A stretch of 64,000 bases of DNA, taken from contig NZ_CP151979.1 of assembly GCF_038593265.1 (NCBI RefSeq), forward strand, positions 1,116,001-1,180,000, read 5' to 3'. This stretch comes from Ureibacillus sp. FSL W7-1570 (lineage in GTDB: Bacteria; Bacillota; Bacilli; Bacillales_A; Planococcaceae). A program made the translations under genes and the position numbers. The notes below the pieces were generated by a model. That model saw nothing but the letters and a program-made list of their open reading frames with translations. It ran no database searches and was not told where the DNA came from. Each line of letters begins with the position of its first letter. Positions within the stretch are counted from its first letter, which is position 1. Below, in pieces: positions 10,583 through 17,917 of this stretch.

Positions 10583-10613
10583 AAAAAAAGATTCAGTCAA
10601 AACTGAAATCTTT
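10583..10613 (-). terminator. Terminator overlapping a stop codon
   Basis: The hairpin AAAGATTTCAGT...ACTGAATCTTT (minus strand, four-base loop) runs into TTTTTGT. Its left arm encodes the last residues (DFSFD) of the upstream hypothetical gene. Confidence 0.75.
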
Positions 10614-11090
10614 AAGCATTTTCTCCGCTAATCCGGTATGACTGATTTTATTATATTGCTCATAAAATTCTGTCACTTCTTGTAAAAGATTCGGTTCAAC
10701 AACAATGCTCTTTTTCCCGATTTGAAATAAAACGAGGGGACGTCCTCTAAACAATTTGCTGTCAATGATTTTATGTGCATTCTGAATATACAGGGGCCCA
10801 GATGCCCGTTGGAAAATTTCAATTCGATGGCTTGATAGAAATTTCAAAATTTGCTTCACTGTCCAATCACTTTTAAAAAATATCAACGAAACGAGTTGGT
10901 AAGACTTCCCCACTTTGATCAGCTGCGCAAAACAGTCCCCCATTTGGACGCATTCCGTACGCTGGAAGTCGAATCGGTTTTCATAATCATGCACAAGGAT
11001 ATATTCAATGCTGTCCGGATATTCACGCAGTTCGTCGATCAATTTGGCATATTTGTATTGTTGAAAGTGAATAAGCTTTTCCTCTTTCAA
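10593..11090 (-). CDS. Hypothetical protein, 165 residues
   Basis: I do not recognise this family. The protein is soluble by eye, with alternating hydrophobic strands (IEYILVHDYENRF, YQLVSLIFFK, PLVLFQIGKKSIVV) suggesting a mixed alpha/beta fold, and no Cys/His cluster or nucleotide-binding motif. The start codon is TTG at 11090-11088, with AGGTGGA six bases upstream. A good cre-like site lies 40-54 bases upstream, so catabolite control is plausible. The 3' end overlaps its terminator. Neighbours (uspA and a spore mini-gene) give no functional clue. Confidence 0.65.
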   Translation of the reverse strand: MKEEKLIHFQQYKYAKLIDELREYPDSIEYILVHDYENRFDFQRTECVQMGDCFAQLIKVGKSYQLVSLIFFKSDWTVKQILKFLSSHRIEIFQRASGPLYIQNAHKIIDSKLFRGRPLVLFQIGKKSIVVEPNLLQEVTEFYEQYNKISHTGLAEKMLKDFSFD

Positions 11091-11129
11091 TCATTCCACC
11101 TGCCTTCGAATCGGAATAAACCTGAGAAA

Positions 11130-11144
11130 CGTAAGCGTTTACAA
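11130..11144 (-). promoter_or_regulatory. cre-like CcpA site
   Basis: On the minus strand the site reads TTGTAAACGCTTACG, matching WTGNAANCGNWNNCW at all defined positions but the last. It lies 40 bases before the TTG start of the hypothetical gene and overlaps a possible -35 (TTGTAA), which would suit CcpA repression. Confidence 0.55.
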
Positions 11145-11263
11145 AATCAAACGAAAACAATTTATTTTATTGTATGAAGTTTATTCTTCCATTTGAACTA
11201 CCATTGCAAAAAAACCAGCATGAAATTTTGTCTGTGCTCTCCGCAATTCCGCTTTTGTACCAT

Positions 11264-11290
11264 ACACCCCCAACAACTTGCCATACATTA
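11264..11290 (+). promoter_or_regulatory. Sigma-K-type promoter of the first YjcZ gene
   Basis: The sequence AC-N16-CATACATTA fits the mother-cell sigma-K consensus (AC ... CATAnnnTA). The same CATACATTA stands at the same distance before the second YjcZ-type gene at 20594. Confidence 0.6.
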
Positions 11291-11315
11291 AATACGAAAA
11301 GAGGGGGTGAATTTT

Positions 11316-11432
11316 ATGTCAAAATATGATTCCGGATTCTTCGGAGGCAAAAATGACTTCGTTTTACTGGTGGTTCTCTTTATCTTACTCATCATTGTAG
11401 GCTCAAACTACAGTGGATATCACTATTATTGA
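11316..11432 (+). CDS. YjcZ-family sporulation mini-protein (38 residues)
   Basis: Translated by hand from the ATG at 11316, which follows GGGGGTGA: a 38-residue peptide with a short polar N-terminus (MSKYDSGFFGGKND) and one hydrophobic segment [15 protein letters not shown] typical of the YjcZ family, then a tyrosine-rich tail. Family members in Bacillus are small membrane or spore-associated peptides of unclear function. It was too short for routine ORF calling. A sigma-K-like promoter lies 26 bases upstream and a terminator follows, so it is a complete monocistronic unit. Confidence 0.85.
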   Translation: MSKYDSGFFGGKNDFVLLVVLFILLIIVGSNYSGYHYY

Positions 11433-11501
11433 TTCTTATAACCCTCTTTCCTTTCAATTTCCGCCATGACTTCCTTTTACCGGCTTCTTTTCCTTTTTTT
11501 G

Positions 11502-11536
11502 CGGCCTAAAGCATGCCTTTGGGCCGTTTTCTTTGG
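11502..11536 (+). terminator. Terminator downstream of the YjcZ gene
   Basis: CGGCC-t-AAAG / CTTT-g-GGCCG form a strong stem with a five-base loop, followed by TTTTCTTT on the plus strand. Confidence 0.75.
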
Positions 11537-11551
11537 ATGATATGCACTGTC

Positions 11552-11590
11552 AAAAAAAAAAACCATTTTGAACAAACAAGTTCAAAATGG
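11552..11590 (-). terminator. Terminator of the small hypothetical gene
   Basis: Perfect arms CCATTTTGAAC and GTTCAAAATGG with a six-base loop are followed on the minus strand by an uninterrupted run of T residues. Confidence 0.9.
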
Positions 11591-11597
11591 CTCCTCC

Positions 11598-11786
11598 CTA
11601 ATTCAACATCCGATCGGGCAGTTTATGGTACATATCAAAAATTTCTTCAGCCGTTTCTTTGATAATGTCTTCATCACCTTGATCAATGGCGCTGTCCAAT
11701 TTCGCATAAATCAATAATAAAATGCTTTTCGCTTCCACTTCGTCCATATATTGAATCTTCTGTTTAACAAATTGAATCCGATTCAA
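11598..11786 (-). CDS. Small hypothetical protein (62 residues)
   Basis: This acidic, helical protein (MNRIQFVKQKIQYMDEVEAK...) has no recognised domain. I place the start at the TTG at 11786 because GAGGGGTGG lies five bases upstream; the frame is open to a TTG at 11819 but that has no ribosome-binding site. A strong terminator follows directly. It is an independent unit between a spore mini-gene and an MDR reductase, and its function is unknown. Confidence 0.6.
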   Translation of the reverse strand: MNRIQFVKQKIQYMDEVEAKSILLLIYAKLDSAIDQGDEDIIKETAEEIFDMYHKLPDRMLN

Positions 11787-11913
11787 TGTAGCCACCCCTC
11801 TTTTTCTATACAATTGCAATTATACTAAATGAATAAAAAAATTTGCCATGATTGAACCAATTTCATTGAAAGAATTGTCACAATTAAGAATAACACAAGT
11901 TTCATAGAATACA

Positions 11914-11949
11914 AAAAATAGGCTGCCATGAAGAACTTTCAAGGCAGCC
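11914..11949 (-). terminator. Terminator of the MDR reductase gene
   Basis: On the minus strand GGCTGCC-t-TGAA pairs with TTCA-t-GGCAGCC, followed by TATTTTTTG. Confidence 0.85.
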
Positions 11950-11957
11950 TTTAATTC

Positions 11958-12956
11958 TTAAGCGTTTAAATCCACTATTATTCTACCTTTTGCTTGTCCT
12001 TTCAAGAGAATAGGAAAAGCATCAGGCAACTCTTCCAACGTCACTATTTTATTAATAAAATCTTCCAAATTATTTGGCTTGTACTCCGAAGCCAAACGGT
12101 TCCAAACTTCTTTTCTTGTTTCATAATTGCAATATGCGGAATCTATACCGAGTAGATCGACACCCCGTAATATAAATGGATACACCGTTGTCGGCAAGCT
12201 TGTCCCTCCTGTCAATCCACTTACGGCCACCTGTCCGCCCAGCTTAATTTGGCTCAAAATGGATGCAAGGGATTCCCCGCCAACAGGATCCACCGCCGCA
12301 ATCCATCGTTGTTTCGCCAAAGACTTCGGTCTTCCCGCACTGACCACTTCTTCCCTGGAAATCACCGAATTGGCTCCAAGACTTTTAAGAAATTCATGTT
12401 CCGATTCTTTTCCGGTACTTGCTTCGACATCATATCCCAGTTTTGATAAAATCGCCACGGCAAAGCTGCCTACGCCGCCTGTTGCCCCCGTTACGAGCAC
12501 TTTACCTTGGTCAGGTTTCAACCCGTTTTGTTCAAGCCGATAAATGGATAAGGCTGCAGTGAATCCTGCCGTTCCAATCACCATGGATTCTTTTAAGGAA
12601 AGCCCTTTCGGAAGCGGCACAATCCAATCGGCTGGAATCCGCGCATACTCGCTATAACCCCCAAAGTGGGAAACGCCGATTTCATAACTTGTTGCAATCA
12701 CTTCATCGCCTTCCTGAAAACGCGGATCTTCCGATGCAACGACGACGCCGGCCAAATCGATTCCCGGCACAAAAGGATAATTTCTTACAATATTTCCGTT
12801 CGGAATGCTTGCAAGACTGTCTTTATAGTTTACACCGGAATAATGAACACGTATCAATACTTCCCCTTTTGGCAAATCGTCAAATGACAATTGCCGAAGT
12901 TCAATGGCAACATCTTCGCCTTGTTTATCAACGACTAATGCTTTAAATTGTGACAT
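11958..12956 (-). CDS. YhdH/YhfP-type quinone oxidoreductase or acryloyl-CoA reductase
   Basis: A medium-chain dehydrogenase/reductase of the zinc-free YhdH/YhfP group, which reduces quinones or acryloyl-CoA-like substrates with NADPH. The GroES-like N-terminal half has VNYKDSLA and VPGIDLAG; the Rossmann half has VTGATGGVGSFA near residue 155. The zinc-binding residues of alcohol dehydrogenases are absent, as expected for this branch. The start is set at the ATG at 12956, eight bases after AAAGGGG; two in-frame ATGs further upstream are badly spaced. It appears monocistronic. Confidence 0.88.
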   Translation of the reverse strand: MSQFKALVVDKQGEDVAIELRQLSFDDLPKGEVLIRVHYSGVNYKDSLASIPNGNIVRNYPFVPGIDLAGVVVASEDPRFQEGDEVIATSYEIGVSHFGGYSEYARIPADWIVPLPKGLSLKESMVIGTAGFTAALSIYRLEQNGLKPDQGKVLVTGATGGVGSFAVAILSKLGYDVEASTGKESEHEFLKSLGANSVISREEVVSAGRPKSLAKQRWIAAVDPVGGESLASILSQIKLGGQVAVSGLTGGTSLPTTVYPFILRGVDLLGIDSAYCNYETRKEVWNRLASEYKPNNLEDFINKIVTLEELPDAFPILLKGQAKGRIIVDLNA

Positions 12957-13077
12957 CTCCATTTCCCCTTTCTGCATCCTATTTTACATAATTTATTCCA
13001 ACATTACCTGTAATATGAGAAATTTTCATTTAAAACGGCTTGGCAGAATGGGTGGATCCATCCGCTTCATAGAGAAA

Positions 13078-13512
13078 TTATTTATTGAATAAATAAAGCG
13101 AAACGATCAGCAACAGAATCGAAATCATTTTCGTGCCGGTGATTGGATATCTTTCTCCTCCAAACAAGCCAAAATGATCAATGATGGCCCCCACGGCGAT
13201 TTGCCCCAATACGACTGCCATCAATGTGGATGTCACACCGATTTTATTGACTGAAAAGATTAGAATGGATACATAAATGGCCCCTAAAATCCCGCCGATC
13301 AACTGCCATTTTGGCACTTCTGTGACGGCCAAAATATTTCCTTTCCCGAAAAAGATGGTAAAGAAGAACAGCACCAATGTTCCGATCAGAAAAGAAATAA
13401 AGGAACCTTCTATCAAACCGATTTTTTGGCCCAATCCCCCATTCACTTTACTTTGCACCGCCACCGCCACTCCGCCCAGAGCTGCAATGAGCGCGATCAA
13501 CAATTTCATCAT
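13078..13512 (-). CDS. YdcZ/DUF606-type DMT transporter
   Basis: The 144-residue protein has five hydrophobic segments, starting LLIALIAALGGVAVAVQSKVNGGLG, the signature of the short DUF606 (YdcZ) branch of the drug/metabolite transporter superfamily. These half-size proteins act as paired or homodimeric membrane transporters; substrates are unknown here. There is only one copy in the window, so it may function as a homodimer or pair with a distant gene. AAGGGGAAG precedes two consecutive ATG codons, either of which may be used. Confidence 0.82.
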   Translation of the reverse strand: MMKLLIALIAALGGVAVAVQSKVNGGLGQKIGLIEGSFISFLIGTLVLFFFTIFFGKGNILAVTEVPKWQLIGGILGAIYVSILIFSVNKIGVTSTLMAVVLGQIAVGAIIDHFGLFGGERYPITGTKMISILLLIVSLYLFNK

Positions 13513-13674
13513 CAGCTTCTTCCCCTTTTCTATAAACCTGCTAGTTTATATATTATGAAAAACTTAACAAATTATCATTTTCCATGCAAAACCGGCTTCT
13601 CCTGTCAAAGAATTATAATAAAATTTCCTTTCAAGTGGGTTATACTAAAGTAAGAATAAAGGAGGTTACTTTGG

Positions 13675-14130
13675 ATGAATTTGGAAAAGATTTATCTTGA
13701 ACGCTGTGATAAAGAAACGGAAGAAACGGTTGAAATAGAATCTCCAAAATTCTTGGATACATCGATTTCCTATTTCAAAAAGCATTTAAATGAATTTCTT
13801 TATATTGAGTCTTCCACTTTTAATGAAATCAAGGTGGATGCCCTTTCCATTGAAGTGGACGATGTGTTCCGGACATATATGGCTTTATTTGGATTAAGAG
13901 CACAAAAGAAACATGGGGAAGCCATAAAAAATTATTTGGAAGAACATCTACATACAGATGCAATCAAAAACTACAGCGCCCTTTTTTCTGCTGATGAAGG
14001 CTTGTGGGAAATCAATTTGCCGCTGGATTATATTGAAGGCTTTAAAGAAGATATGACCATCGGACAAGCAATCTCTTTGACTTATGATTTTGTGCAAAAT
14101 TTGCTGGGTCATCTCCAAGAAAATAAATGA
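13675..14130 (+). CDS. Hypothetical protein, 151 residues
   Basis: I do not recognise this family. It is a soluble, mostly helical protein of 151 residues with no cysteine cluster or nucleotide motif. AAGGAGG stands eight bases before the ATG at 13675, so it is a genuine gene. Its TGA stop codon is formed together with the first bases of the structured repeat at 14129: the terminal GA of the stop is also the first GA of GAGGCTGGGACA. It converges on the HAD gene across that repeat. Confidence 0.7.
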   Translation: MNLEKIYLERCDKETEETVEIESPKFLDTSISYFKKHLNEFLYIESSTFNEIKVDALSIEVDDVFRTYMALFGLRAQKKHGEAIKNYLEEHLHTDAIKNYSALFSADEGLWEINLPLDYIEGFKEDMTIGQAISLTYDFVQNLLGHLQENK

Positions 14131-14442
14131 GGCTGGGACAAAAGATAAAAAACACCATTTTCTCACGGGAGAAAAATGGTGTTTTTTTGATAATTGAAGA
14201 AAATTGATTTCCGTTCCGGGGACGCTTTCCGCGGGCCCGGCTCGAGCCTCCTCGGAGCTCAAACCTTCGCTCCTGCGGGGTCTCGAGACTCGGGCTGTTC
14301 CCGCAGGAAAGCTTTTGCTTTGCGACGAAAGCGGAGCGACAGGAGCACTCGCCCCGTCACTCCAATCAATTTTCTGTGATATCAATTTTTTACAAAAAAT
14401 TTTTTTGCAGCTCGTTCACTTTATTAGTTATGTCCCAGCCTC
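14129..14442. repeat. Structured GC-rich repeat, copy A (GGCTGGGACA ends)
   Basis: The 314-base element starts GAGGCTGGGACA and ends with its complement TGTCCCAGCCTC. Inside are a terminator hairpin (ACACCATTTTCTC/GAGAAAAATGGTGT plus T-run) and a GC-rich core bounded by the inverted repeat GAAAATTGATT/AATCAATTTTC, with nested GCTTTCCGCGGG/CCCGCAGGAAAGC pairing. An almost identical copy lies inverted at 43808-44099. The ends match those of the two IS1182-type elements in this window, so it may be a non-autonomous relative. Open frames inside it are artefacts of the palindromes. The core is visibly GC-rich against an A/T-rich background. Confidence 0.85.
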
Positions 14443-15082
14443 ATTTATCAACGATGGCCACGTTCCTCAACTGATCCGCAATTTCTTTTGGGGAATGGGC
14501 TACATAGGCCGGCTTTTCTTTCTCAATCAATTCAAAACTGTCCAGTCCCCAACTCACCCACATGAAAGGCACGCCAACTTTGTTGCATGCTTGGATATCC
14601 CGCAATTCGTCCCCGACATACAAAAGATCTTGAGGGGCTAATTGATGGCGCTTCATAAACTTCCGTATCGCCACATCTTTCCCGAAAAGTCTGCGGGCGG
14701 AAATCACCTCGGAAACCGAATCGATGTTTTCACGCTTCAATATTTCCACTATATTATCCTTTTTATTGGATGATATGATTGCAATTTCATACCCTCCGGC
14801 ATGCAGGGATTCCAGCATTTCTTTGACTCCATCAAATAATGGCACTTCCCGGATATGCTCATTAAAATATTGGTGGATCTTTGGCAAAATGATGGACAGT
14901 TTGTACATCGGAAAATGATATTTTTTTGCCCTGCTATAATTATCGAGGTGTTGAATCTCCTGCAGCTCTTCTAAAGTTAATGGCAAATAGTTGTATTTTT
15001 TTGCGTAAGCATTCCAAGCATTTACGTAAACTTCCGCCGAATTCGCAAGCGTCCCATCAAAATCGAAAATGATGTATTTCAT
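14441..15082 (-). CDS. HAD-superfamily hydrolase (phosphoglycolate phosphatase-like)
   Basis: A 213-residue HAD phosphatase with motif I DFDGTLANS (residues 7-15), a helical cap domain, motif II in IAIISSNKKDN near 100, the motif III lysine, and motif IV GDELRDIQA near 158. The layout matches Gph/PpaX-type small-molecule phosphatases; the substrate is not predictable. AGAGGGGGCG lies about a dozen bases before the ATG. Its TGA stop is shared with the edge of structured repeat copy A, mirroring the convergent gene on the other side. Confidence 0.85.
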   Translation of the reverse strand: MKYIIFDFDGTLANSAEVYVNAWNAYAKKYNYLPLTLEELQEIQHLDNYSRAKKYHFPMYKLSIILPKIHQYFNEHIREVPLFDGVKEMLESLHAGGYEIAIISSNKKDNIVEILKRENIDSVSEVISARRLFGKDVAIRKFMKRHQLAPQDLLYVGDELRDIQACNKVGVPFMWVSWGLDSFELIEKEKPAYVAHSPKEIADQLRNVAIVDK

Positions 15083-15144
15083 TTCAACTTGGCGCCCCCT
15101 CTCAATTGAGAAAAAGATGCATTCTCAATTTAAAATCAAAAAAA

Positions 15145-15297
15145 TTATTTCTTGGAAGGTGGGTAGCAGCTTGCATTGCAATGGTCTGCGATTTCGCAAC
15201 TTGCACATACACCTTTTTTGCTTTTCTTAATAGAATGATATAACGCCCAAAATGCATAGCCAAAAATAACGATTCCAAGAATTATGCTGATAATCAT
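15145..15297 (-). CDS. FeoB-associated Cys-rich membrane protein
   Basis: Found by hand translation: a 50-residue peptide starting at the ATG at 15297, 15 bases after the feoB stop and preceded by AAAGGGCGG. It has one N-terminal transmembrane helix (IISIILGIVIFGYAFWALY) and a C-terminal cluster of four cysteines (CASCEIADHCNASC). This matches small Cys-rich proteins that follow feoB in Firmicutes and may stand in for FeoC, perhaps as an iron-sulfur or redox sensor; the exact role is unknown. It completes a feoA-feoB-small gene operon. Confidence 0.85.
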   Translation of the reverse strand: MIISIILGIVIFGYAFWALYHSIKKSKKGVCASCEIADHCNASCYPPSKK

Positions 15298-15312
15298 TAA
15301 AAGCCGCCCTTT

Positions 15313-17316
15313 CTATTGACCAATTCCTAACAACAATCCGCCCTGATAGATAATAAAAGAAATTGTGTATGCAACAATCAGTCCATAAACAATAGAGAAA
15401 TACATCCATTTTCTTGATCCTGTTTCCTTTTTAATGGTTGCAACCGTCGCTAAACATGGCACGTACAGCAAAATAAACACCATGAAACTGTATGCGGATA
15501 ATGGCGTGAATACCCCTGATAATAGATGCTGCAAGCTTGCTCCATCCGGTACAAAATAGATGACATTCATTGATGACACAACGATTTCTTTGGCAAGGAA
15601 TCCGGTAAATAAGCTTGCCGCAGCCTGCCAAGTGCCAAATCCTAAAGGTGCAAAGATTGGAGCAATCCATTGGCTGATCAACGCCAAGAAACTTTCATCG
15701 GGTTGTACATTTGTTCCATCAGGCCCCACATAAGTGAGCAGCCAAATAATGACCGTTCCTCCCAATATAAACGTTCCGGCTTTTTTTACAAACCCTTTCC
15801 CTTTATCCCAAGTGCTTCTCAACAATGTCCGCACTTGAGGAACCCGATACGGTGGCAACTCGATGACAAAAATCGATTCTTCGGTTCTAATAAAGAAAGA
15901 AAAGAGTTTTGCCAAAATAATGGCGACAACAATTCCGAGTACATATAACGATAACACAATCAATGCCTTGTGTTCCTCAAAAAATACACTCACAAATAAA
16001 CTGTAAACGGTTAGCCGTGCCGAACATGACATTAAAGGGGTTAATAGAATGGTCAATAATCTCTCTTTTGGCTGTTCGATCGTTCTGGCCCCCATAATGC
16101 CGGGAACGTTGCATCCAAAGCCGATAATCAAAGGGATGAACGCTTTTCCGTTCAAGCCGACAAGTTCCAATATGCGGTCCATAATCACGGCTATCCGGGA
16201 CATGTATCCTGAATCTTCAAGCAATGAAATGAAGAAGAACAGGATAAAAATTTGCGGAACAAAAACGAGAACCCCACCGACACCGCCAATAATCCCTTCA
16301 ATGATCAAACTTTGGATAAATGGCGATACTTGCAATGCTTCCAAAGCTCTTTCAACCGCCGCAGAAAACGGACCGGATAAAATTCCGTCCAAAAAGTCGG
16401 ACAGTGGTGAACCAAGCCAATCAAAAGTCAATTTAAAGATCAGAAACATCAATTCCAAGAAAATGATGACACCACACACACTGTGGGTCACAATGGCATC
16501 AATCAATTCAGTGAAACTGTTTTTCTTGTTTTTTTGTTCCGTTACACAATAATCCAATACAGATTGAATAAAGTCCTGCCGCTTTTTGAACAACCATTGG
16601 CTGATGGATTTTACCCCATATTGCCGTTTTATTTTTTCTTCGCTATCTTTTATCAAATAATCAATTAATGCAAAATCCATCATTTCGCTCAATTTATTTC
16701 TGACGACAAAATTCCCGTCAATCAATTGGATCGCCAGCCAGCGTCGATTGATCTTGCTATAGCTGGGTAGCAATTTTATGATTTCATCGATTAACTTTTC
16801 AATCTCCGGTCCATAATCAATTTTTATGGATGACCTGTGTAAATTTTGCTCGTCCAAATGTTTTAATAATTTATCGCATCCATGACCCGATCTGGCGATG
16901 ATGGGGACGACCGTCACTCCCAACTTTTCGGATAGTTTTTCCGGATCGACAAGAATCCCCTTTGATTTCGCTACATCCGTCATATTCAGTCCGATGATGA
17001 GTGGAGCCCCAAATTCAAGAAGCTGGATGGTCAATTGCATATTCCGAAGCAACTGTGAAGCATCCACTATATTAATAATTCCGTGGAAGGTGCCGTTCAT
17101 CAAATATTCGGTTGCAACGGCTTCATCTTTGGAAAGTGGATTGATGGTATAAATGCCGGGCAGATCGATCAATTGCCCCTTTTCATTTGATAAATCACCC
17201 ACTTTTTTCTCGACTGTAACGCCACTCCAGTTACCGACGTAGGCATATGAATCCGTTAATATATTAAAAAGGGAGGTTTTTCCTGTGTTGGGATTTCCAA
17301 AAAGTGCAAACTCCAT
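15313..17316 (-). CDS. feoB: Ferrous iron transporter FeoB
   Basis: FeoB imports Fe(II) across the cytoplasmic membrane. The 667-residue protein has a cytosolic G domain with G1 GNPNTGKTS (7-15), G3 DLPG near 53 and G4 NMTD near 111, then a GDI-like helical domain, and from about 280 two Gate domains with paired membrane segments and the cysteine-containing motif GFGCNVPGIMGAR near 405. Full length for the family. feoA ends two bases upstream, indicating translational coupling, and a Cys-rich membrane peptide gene follows. An iron-responsive operator is expected upstream, but no clear Fur box was found. Confidence 0.96.
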   Translation of the reverse strand: MEFALFGNPNTGKTSLFNILTDSYAYVGNWSGVTVEKKVGDLSNEKGQLIDLPGIYTINPLSKDEAVATEYLMNGTFHGIINIVDASQLLRNMQLTIQLLEFGAPLIIGLNMTDVAKSKGILVDPEKLSEKLGVTVVPIIARSGHGCDKLLKHLDEQNLHRSSIKIDYGPEIEKLIDEIIKLLPSYSKINRRWLAIQLIDGNFVVRNKLSEMMDFALIDYLIKDSEEKIKRQYGVKSISQWLFKKRQDFIQSVLDYCVTEQKNKKNSFTELIDAIVTHSVCGVIIFLELMFLIFKLTFDWLGSPLSDFLDGILSGPFSAAVERALEALQVSPFIQSLIIEGIIGGVGGVLVFVPQIFILFFFISLLEDSGYMSRIAVIMDRILELVGLNGKAFIPLIIGFGCNVPGIMGARTIEQPKERLLTILLTPLMSCSARLTVYSLFVSVFFEEHKALIVLSLYVLGIVVAIILAKLFSFFIRTEESIFVIELPPYRVPQVRTLLRSTWDKGKGFVKKAGTFILGGTVIIWLLTYVGPDGTNVQPDESFLALISQWIAPIFAPLGFGTWQAAASLFTGFLAKEIVVSSMNVIYFVPDGASLQHLLSGVFTPLSAYSFMVFILLYVPCLATVATIKKETGSRKWMYFSIVYGLIVAYTISFIIYQGGLLLGIGQ

Positions 17317-17318
17317 TT

Positions 17319-17546
17319 TTACATTTCCTCCACTTCAATACAGTTGACGTCTTTTTTCCGCAAACTGATTTGCTGGCCGCATACTTCCAATATATATGGA
17401 CCGCCAAAAGGCATTTTACGGATGCAAGTAACTTCGACCCCTTCTATGACACCTAGATCTAAAAGTCTTTTCTGAACAATTCTATTTAAGTTTGATAGAT
17501 TACAAATTCTATATTTTGCCCCTATCTGTCCCTCTGTCAGTTTCAA
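17319..17546 (-). CDS. feoA: Ferrous iron transport protein FeoA
   Basis: A 75-residue SH3-like cytosolic protein required with FeoB for ferrous iron uptake. The motif LLDLGVIEGVEVTCIRKMPFGGPYILEV (shown here in part: LLDLGVIEGVEV and PFGGPYILEV) is the FeoA hallmark. The start codon is TTG at 17546, behind TGGGAGGAG with an 11-base gap; no ATG fits. It is the first gene of the feo operon and lies 210 bases from the left end of an IS1182-type element, which was inserted upstream of the operon. Confidence 0.92.
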   Translation of the reverse strand: MKLTEGQIGAKYRICNLSNLNRIVQKRLLDLGVIEGVEVTCIRKMPFGGPYILEVCGQQISLRKKDVNCIEVEEM

Positions 17547-17853
17547 AATCGTTTTCTCCTCCCAAACAATAACAAAAGTAATATTACAAAATCATCTATT
17601 TTAATGTAAAGTGTAGATCTAAAAATAACAAAAGAATATTTTTTGAATTTTTCGGATCACTGTCCTTCGAATGGGGAGGAGCATTTTGTTGTTCCAAAAT
17701 ATAGAAAAACTTTTCTCAAGCGCCTTCATTAAGGATTTGACAAAAAGGGCAAAAAAGATGAGGCTGGGACAAAACCCTCCTCTAAAATGGAAACAGCCCA
17801 TGAAATGTTGGAATGAAATTTCATGGGCTGTTCTTCATTTTTTCAATAAAAAT

Positions 17854-17917
17854 AAGGACATCTTCTGTTAAAATTTAAGTATCCAACCCCAAAAATTTTA
17901 ACGAAAGAAGTGTCCTT
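17854..17917 (+). promoter_or_regulatory. Hairpin masking the transposase ribosome-binding site (copy 1)
   Basis: AAGGACA pairs with TGTCCTT and TTAAAATTT with AAATTTTAA, with CTTC/GAAG in between; the 3' arm ends at the base before the transposase ATG and contains the presumptive ribosome-binding site AAAGAAG. A transcript reading in from outside would fold and hide the start. Copy 2 keeps the pairing despite base changes. Confidence 0.75.

Noticed and set aside
13948-14641. Open frames of about 145 codons across structured repeat copy A, and similar ones in copy B
   Set aside because: They are produced by the GC-rich palindromes, run through the element into neighbouring genes in unrelated frames, and lack ribosome-binding sites.
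15103-15132. Terminator of the feo operon at AATTGAGAA/TTCTCAATT
   Set aside because: On the minus strand the hairpin is followed by GAGAGGGGG rather than T residues, so I did not call it as a terminator.
15227-15409. 60-codon minus-strand frame at the feoB end
   Set aside because: It overlaps the feoB 3' end in another frame; the true small gene is 15145-15297 with its own ribosome-binding site.
17547-17757. Fur box upstream of feoA
   Set aside because: No stretch approaches the GATAATGATTATCATTATC pattern closely enough in this A/T-rich region.
17668-17757. Gene interrupted by IS copy 1 (frame MGRSILLFQNIEKL...)
   Set aside because: The frame has no ribosome-binding site, no match resumes beyond the IS right end, and no domain is recognised.
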